From Hordeum vulgare subsp. vulgare (Eukaryota; Streptophyta; Magnoliopsida; Poales; Poaceae): 64,000 nt of DNA. The notes beneath the pieces were generated by a model. It had not been told where the DNA came from. It saw only the letters and a program-made list of their open reading frames with translations, and ran no database searches. Where the stretch lies: contig NC_058518.1 of assembly GCF_904849725.1 (NCBI RefSeq), forward strand, positions 212,300,741 to 212,364,740. Reading direction: 5' to 3'. Of the stretch, positions 58,459-64,000 are shown piece after piece. Positions within the stretch are counted from its first letter, which is position 1. Each line of letters opens with the position of its first letter. The translations under genes were made by a program, and so were the position numbers.

Positions 58459-59760
58459 AGGCGCGGTTGTCGCCCCCCCCCCCCCCCCAGCAACCACTTT
58501 TGTCCAAGTCTCGCAGCAATGTGTGTAATCCTTTGTACAAACCAGGTGATAACCATGTGCGCAGTTAATAAGACTATAAATCTTGTAACTCTTTTCTGCC
58601 TAATTGCATACTTACATTATGCCCATCATGCGGATCGTTGCGGTAGATTATAAACAATACAAAAACGTTGCCGAACCGCTAAGAGCCCCCAATACATCCT
58701 ATTTTCTCTTCTTTCTTTTTCTCAAAAGAAAGCAGGAGTCCCCAGAAGAGCCCTCCCAGTGCACAAGTCATTTCGGGGGGAGAAGGAGCGGGCAGGCGGA
58801 TGTGTTCAAGGCAACTTCTCCGTGGCAAGCGAGTAGGTAGAGGAAGGAAAAGATAAGTAAAATCCCTCCCTGCCACTTAAATTATCGCCTAGATGAGAAG
58901 ACTTGCTCGTGGATTGAGCCCTCGTCAGAATTGTTGCACGACAAGGGACTCGTAGCATGCCTAGTACCCCGGGTGGTCGCGGCAAGGACGATAGGCCAGA
59001 CTTGTCGGGCGCAATGTCGCCGAGGGGGTGCCCAGGGTTTTATCCTTAGATGCCTCCCAAGGCAAGAAGGCACCCACCGGCAGACATTTCAGTTATGCGT
59101 TAAAGTTGAGAAGGCGCATGGGCGCAGCCTTTGCATTCGGAAAGAAACTAACATAAAAAGGAAAGATAAGCCAGGTTATTGGCACAACACTAGTACCCAA
59201 TGTTTTTCTTTAATTTCCTTTTAGGATTACATTGGGTGCTATTTAAAGACAAAAGAACTTGCTGCGGAGTCAGCGGTAGCGGTGACGAGGTTAAGTCAGA
59301 GTACGACATCCTCTCACACTGTCGGCGGCGCCTAGGAGGAGATCTCCCATGATGATGTGGTGATAGATCCGGAAATGGCCCCATAAGCGGGGCCTCGTTT
59401 TTCGAATCCCTCCATGGCACTCGCAGCGCTACTCAGAGTCGTCGCCCTTGTGCCACTCCCCGTCCACACCTTGTCCCTGACTGCGGCTTCTCTGTTCCGC
59501 CCCGTCCTCGCCCCATCCGGGTCGTTCCCAACCGCGGCTTCTCTGCCCCGTCCTCACGCGTGGCACTGGTTGCCCCACCCAGTTCCTAGCAGTGGCTGCA
59601 TCGCCCCGTTCATGATGCAACTCCGACTCCGAGGTATATTTTTGGAAGATGCGGAGAATTAGAGTGGTATGGTCATGTTGAACAGATGGAGTGATGTTTA
59701 TATTCTTGTATTGTTGTGTATATGGTGCAGATTGATCATGATTAATTAACGAGAATTTGA
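58459..59760. other. Non-coding stretch after Tat integrase, no gene recognised
   Basis: It begins with a C-rich run and GC-rich text, probably the 3' non-coding region of the Tat-lineage element, but I cannot find an LTR start. The GC-rich frame 59414-59662 has no domain. The part after about 59660, with a possible intron-like end GTATATGGTGCAG at about 59724-59736, probably belongs to the hAT gene that follows. Confidence 0.4.
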
Positions 59761-60805
59761 AGGACCGAAGGGTGATGAACCAGATTACGATCCCGAAGAA
59801 TTAGAAGGGCACGATCTCCCGATGCAATTGTTTATTGTACCTGCAGATCCTCCTTGTATTCGATAGTGACGTGCAAGGGAAAGGGGAAAACAAATAGTAG
59901 ATGATGTTAGTGGGGAGGAAGGAAGTGTACCGACAACACAAAATGCACAACCTACCGCCGAAGGGGCACAACAGCCTACTACTTCTAAACTGTAGTCAAA
60001 GGTATGGTTGGACTTTACAAAGATCTCGAAAGATGGTGATCCAATGATTATATCTAAATGCAAACATTGTGAGAAGTAATTGTCGGGTAAATCGACAAAT
60101 GGTTTATCTCATCTACTTAGACACACTGAAAAGAAGCATATTGTTGAACAAGCAACAATGAATAACTTTTTGTTTAAATCGGAAACAAATGATGATGGAA
60201 CAACTGCATTAAGGAATGGTAGACTTGATGCTCAAGTTCCCAGAAATTCAGTCTCTATTTTTCTTGTGTATGGTGCTCATCCATTTACAACAGTTGAAGA
60301 AGATTGATTTAGAACAATGATGTCTGCTTGTGGTCCACAATTCAAGTCTATTGGTCGGCACAAAATAAAAAGAGAGATAGGCAATTTTTCTTAAACACAA
60401 AAAGGAATTCATGGAAATTATTCTTGATGCCCCTGGTATAGTTAGTTTCACATCTGATAATAGGAAATCCAAAGTCACAAAGCATAGCTATATTTGCATT
60501 ACTTGCCATTACATAGATGTTGATTGGAAACTAAACAAGAGGATTGTATGGTTCAAAAAAATTGATCCACCATATGATGGAGCATCTATTGCGGCTGAGG
60601 TCCACCTAGATTTCTGTGAGTGGAGGATTGATAAGAAAGTGATGTGCATCACTCTTGATAATGCAGCCTATAATCATAGGATGATTGCTTACTTGCATAC
60701 ACATTTGTCAAAAGGTGCTTTACCTTTGTCTGGTAAATTCTTCCAAATCCGTTGTTGTGCACACATACTGAACTTGGTAGTTCAAGTTGGTTTGACGTTG
60801 ATTGA
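59761..60805 (+). pseudogene. hAT-family transposase with BED zinc finger, truncated
   Basis: A transposase of cut-and-paste DNA elements. An acidic N-terminus (DEPDYDPEELEGHDLP) ends in a stop at about 59863. A BED finger follows (about 59996-60150): VWLDFTKISKDGDP, CKHC, HLLRHTEKKH. After a stop near 60306 the catalytic region (frame from 60411) has SFTSDN with the first Asp, YICITCHYIDVDWKLNKR, ITLDNAAYN with the second Asp, and RCCAHILNLVVQ. Homology ends at about 60805; the Glu-bearing part and C-terminal hAT dimerisation domain are missing. The lack of terminal inverted repeats and internal stops mark it as a relic. Confidence 0.85.
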
Positions 60806-61472
60806 TGTGTGTGCCATCCGCCCAAGGACTTCACCTCCTACGTCTAGGACGCCAACCGAGCCACCACAGCAAGCTCCCTGCAACCTCACATGCCTGCTCC
60901 ATGGCATCGCCCTCCACCCATGGTTAAACCCGGCTCCAGACGCTCCTTTGCTACTCCTCGCTCGCACCCTGTCAAAGTCCATGCTTGTGCCACTTACCTC
61001 CCATGGCCTTCGTGCAAGACGAGCTTATAGCCCGAGCTCGACCCGTTGCCCGTGTGTGCGTCTGTCGCCGCCGCTCCCGTGTGGGCCTCTATTGTCGTCA
61101 TTGCCCGTTGTGCATCTGTTACCACCGCTACCACTTGTTGCTCGTGTTGTCGCTTGTTGCTTGTCATTGCTGCCATGCCTAACCTTTGTCGTTGCCCCGT
61201 TGGCTTCAACTTTGGGACCACCATGTGTTGTCGGAACCACACCAAGTTTTCGCCTGCTGCACTCACGATATGTGTTGCCCTGTACGCATTCGAAACCGGG
61301 TTCGAGACCAAGAGCCAAGGTGCACCAATGGATTTTCCAAGTGCCCCTTCAGTTTGTCAATACCGGCAAGTCCGACAGCGACGACTTGTCAAGTTTTTGT
61401 TTGAACATGTACAACTACACCATGAAGGTAAGAACGACTACGCGGATACGCCAGGACCGACTACAGGGACAC
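60806..61472. other. GC-rich sequence of unknown origin after the hAT relic
   Basis: The hAT frame stays open for about 220 further codons (to 61475) through C-rich, Pro/Leu/Cys-rich sequence with no relation to transposases. Opposite-strand frames are open too (60994-61311), so composition explains most of it. A final piece (FVNTGKSDSDDLSS) looks more protein-like but I cannot place it. It ends at the LTR of element V; GACAC (61468-61472) would be the left target copy. Confidence 0.4.
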
Positions 61473-63009
61473 TAATACATCTCCAACGTATCTATAATTT
61501 GTATTGTTCCATGCTATTATATTATCATCCTAGGATACTTTTTGGGTCATAATTCACCAATTTACATTAGTTTTGAGCACTAAGCTATTAATCTATTCCC
61601 AGTGCCAGTATCTGTTTTCTGCATGTTTTTTGTTTTCATGTTTTCAGTACCAAACGAAGTCCGATTGCCATGAAACTTTTTTATCATTTTTTCTGAACCA
61701 AAACAAGACCTGGAAGCATTGAGAGGAAACTTGAAGCCACATGAGGATCCCCCAAGGAAATAGGGCGCGGCCAGGGGGTGGTCGCGTCCTGATGCCTTGG
61801 CGCCTCCCTGTCGCCCCACTTGCCTTGATCTCCGGCCTACAAATTCCCAAATATTCTGGAAACCCTAAATATCATCTCCAAACACTTTTTATGCTACCAA
61901 AAGTTTGTTCCATGGTGACTCCATCTAGAGCTCCGTTCCGGCACCCTGCCGGAGGGGGGATCAATCACAGAGGGCCTCTTCATCAACCATGGTTCCCTCA
62001 TGAAGATGTGTGAGTAGTTCACCACAGACATATGGATTCATAGTTAGTATCTAGAAGGGAATCTCTCTCTTGATCTTCAATACAATGATCGTTGCACCAT
62101 CACTTTGATATATTTGATGTAATTCTTTTGTATGGTGTGTTTGTTGGGATCCGACGAATAGTGGGTTTATGTTCAGATTATTCATGAAAAGTGTTTGAGT
62201 CTTCTCTGAGTTTTATGATTCTTATTAAATATGTCCGATCTATTGAATTGCTTTGCCGAAGTAGTTTGGTATTTCTTCAGTGGTAGCTGTGTGTTGTAGT
62301 GGGTTCAACATGACGATTTTCTATATTCAAGTGACAGAAGGGGGACAAGTTGCATCTTTGTGTTTCTCCCACTAAGGATACAATGATGGGGTTTATTCAT
62401 ATTGGTTGAGTTTACTTTATCTACATCATGTCATTCTTCTCCAAGCATTACTCTATTTTACTTAATACACTTGATGCATGCTCGATAGCGGTCGATGGGT
62501 GGAGTAATAGTAGTAGGTGTAGGGAGGAATCGTCATATTTGCTTGTGGGCGTGATGACTATATATACATGATCACTGCCGTGAAAATCGCATAACTATCC
62601 CATGTTCTATCAATTGCCCAACAGTAACTTGTTTACCCGTAATATGTTGATTTCATGAGAGATGCCACTAGAGAACACTATAACCCCCGAGTCTATTCAC
62701 TTATATATTCAGAAAACTTATAATTTCCTTGATGCTATTATTTGTCTTCTATTGAATTTTGCAAGGAAGAACTATGTACAATTATGTACATACCTCATTT
62801 GCTTGCAAATAACGAGATCAAGCGGATTGACAACCCTCTTGCCCACATTGGGTGCAAGTTGTTTGCTCTTTTGTGTGCAGCCGCTGAAGATGGTTGAGGT
62901 TTGATATTCCTATTGGTTCGATAAACCTTGGTTTCTTAATCGAGGAAAATACTTACCCGCATTATGCTGTGATAACTCCTTCCTCTTCATGAAAACTCAA
63001 CGCAGATCA
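61473..63009 (+). repeat. 5' LTR of element V
   Basis: 1537 bp. Starts TAATACATCTCCAACGTATC (the usual TGATACGTCTCC with two transitions) and ends AACGCAGATCA. The TATATATTCCC seen in element W reads TACAAATTCCC here, so the putative TATA box is lost. Confidence 0.85.
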
Positions 63010-63029
63010 CAAGTATCGGGAAGAATTTC

Positions 63030-63047
63030 TGGCGTCGTTGCCGGAGA
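63030..63047 (+). other. Primer binding site of element V (tRNA-Asp type)
   Basis: TGGCGTCGTTGCCGGAGA, two transitions away from the canonical site, 20 bases after the LTR end. Only one copy is seen, unlike element W. Confidence 0.8.
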
Positions 63048-63174
63048 ATATCATCACCAACTATCAAGTAAATTCACATAAATTATCATTTACTTGTTCT
63101 TCTTTTTATTTTTTGTTATATTTTGTTTGCTTAAAATATCAGAAATACAAAAATATTTTTCTTTGCTAGTTACC

Positions 63175-63867
63175 ATGGCTAGCTCCTCCTCTCTCTCGCT
63201 CACTTCGGAAAATGAAGTGTTCAATTTTGAAACAAAGGGGAGAAGAAAATTTGAAACATTCTTGGTATTGTATTTGCAATGCTAAAAATAGATCAACTCA
63301 TAAGGAATCCACTACTACCTTTCTTCATAATTTTTATGCGGATGTGGCAACTTGGTATAGGTTTGTCCTTGACACCATCACCGGTGGTAATTTCTTAATG
63401 TGTCACACTTTGGATGCCTATAATGCTATTGAGAATCTTGTGGGATCACCTCCCACCATTGTTAATGGAACTATTTTAACCTTGGAAGATGGAATGTGTA
63501 GGCTTGAAGTTAGTGAAATGAAAATTTCTACTAATGAACAAATAGAGGAGTTAGACAAAAAGCTTAATAATCATATTACTCAATTTGGCAAATGGGTAGG
63601 AATGACTTTGAAAACTTTGAAGGACAAAGATACTATTATTAATAAGAGGGTAGAAAAAAGTATGAATAGGATTGATAAAATATTGTTAAAATGGAGGAGG
63701 TTATTGATAAAGTAGGTTCCGCTTTCACACCCTCCAAAATTAATGCTAGTACCTCTCATAGTAAAAGTCCCAAAATTATGTATGTTCCTAAGGACATTAG
63801 CACTCCTCCTATAAAAAGGGACAAAGGTCTTAAAATGATTAGTGTGCATCCCAACTTTGTAAATTGA
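63175..63867 (+). pseudogene. gag-like protein of element V, frameshifted
   Basis: Homologous to the 227-residue protein of element W: shared blocks include WYCICNAKNRST, GGNFLM, NLVGSPP and NGTILTLEDGM. It starts MASSSSLSLTSENEVFNF at 63175. A frameshift in an A/G run at about 63240 moves into the frame 63212-63715, and another at about 63690 moves into EEVIDKVGSAFTPSKIN, which ends at about 63867. No enzyme motif. Role inferred from its position after the PBS. Confidence 0.7.
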
Positions 63868-64000
63868 TAAAAGATCCTATTTTTCAGGTCTCCTATGGTT
63901 TCTGCTATTCGTGGTTGTGTTGTTGAGGAGCTTGATGTCAAAGATGACAACACTTGATCATATGCATTTTGCCTAGCTCGGGGCATAAAATAATAGCGCT

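Larger units (their letters stand above)
61473..64000 (+). mobile_element. Element V: second gag-only Sabrina/WHAM-like element, 3' part outside window
   Basis: LTR 61473-63009, PBS 63030-63047, gag-like gene 63175-63867, then the conserved post-gag block at the window edge. It is homologous to element W but clearly diverged. It runs off the right end, so its completeness is unknown. Confidence 0.88.

Noticed and set aside
58473..58488. Run of 16 C (and 12 C at 19173-19184) as a functional element
   Set aside because: Homopolymers in GC-rich non-coding sequence, most simply slippage or a consensus uncertainty.
59414..59662. GC-rich 82-residue ORF before the hAT gene
   Set aside because: No motif, opposite strand also open; could be 5' leader of the hAT transcript but cannot be supported.
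1..64000. Host genes, tRNA or rRNA genes, CRISPR arrays, or bacterial-type operons
   Set aside because: None found on reading both strands; tRNA-like strings are retroelement primer sites, and repeats lack CRISPR spacing.

Overview
This 64-kb window looks like intergenic DNA from a large grass genome, most likely Triticeae (wheat, barley, rye or Aegilops). Several LTR start/end signatures resemble well-known Triticeae repeats: a BARE1/WIS/Angela-type Copia LTR, a Fatima-like Gypsy LTR, and Sabrina/WHAM-like (Athila-lineage) LTRs beginning TGATACG with a tRNA-Asp-type primer site. Family names are recalled similarities, not database results. I found no convincing host gene, rRNA, tRNA or CRISPR array. 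Nearly all of the sequence is LTR retrotransposons nested in one another, plus one hAT transposon relic.

Left half. Positions 1-3235 and 19445-20865 look like two pieces of one Fatima-like element, split by an Athila-lineage Gypsy element on the minus strand (4338-19444). That element has two LTRs of about 1515 bp, a PBS, a PPT and a broken gag-PR-RT-RH-IN. Its left LTR also serves as the 5' LTR of a second, truncated copy (PBS plus gag, 3236-4337), giving an LTR-internal-LTR-internal arrangement. Its right LTR is split by a 4.9-kb solo LTR (14063-18956) bounded by a 5-bp target duplication with one mismatch.

Middle. From 20866 to 42612 lies a non-autonomous plus-strand element (Y) of the same giant-LTR family as that solo LTR. 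Its 5' LTR (20866-23933 and 37357-38383) is split by a complete 13.4-kb minus-strand Gypsy element (Z, 23934-37356) with roughly 4.0-kb LTRs, an initiator-Met PBS and a disabled gag-pol. Y's internal region (38384-41796) is pyrimidine-rich and without recognisable domains. Its 3' LTR starts at 41797 and is cut at 42612 by another LTR fragment.

Right half. A decayed Gypsy integrase tail (43958-45389) is followed by a Tat-lineage Gypsy element with an extra RNase H domain. Its protease (45700-46276) and RT-RH-aRNH-IN (54791-58458) are separated by a BARE/Angela-type solo LTR (46277-54790). That LTR is itself split by a gag-only Sabrina/WHAM-like element (47420-54183, perfect GTAGC duplication). 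Then come a hAT transposase relic (59761-60805), a GC-rich stretch of unknown origin, and the 5' part of another gag-only element (61473 to the window end).

No pathway or operon is present. The coding regions are retroelement polyproteins and one transposase, all with stops, frameshifts or lost catalytic residues, so none is likely to act autonomously. The most unusual signals are non-coding: two hairpins conserved between diverged giant LTRs (one with a compensatory base-pair change), a variable GC-rich promoter-proximal module in those LTRs, primer-site copies captured inside an LTR, and the shared-LTR tandem element.
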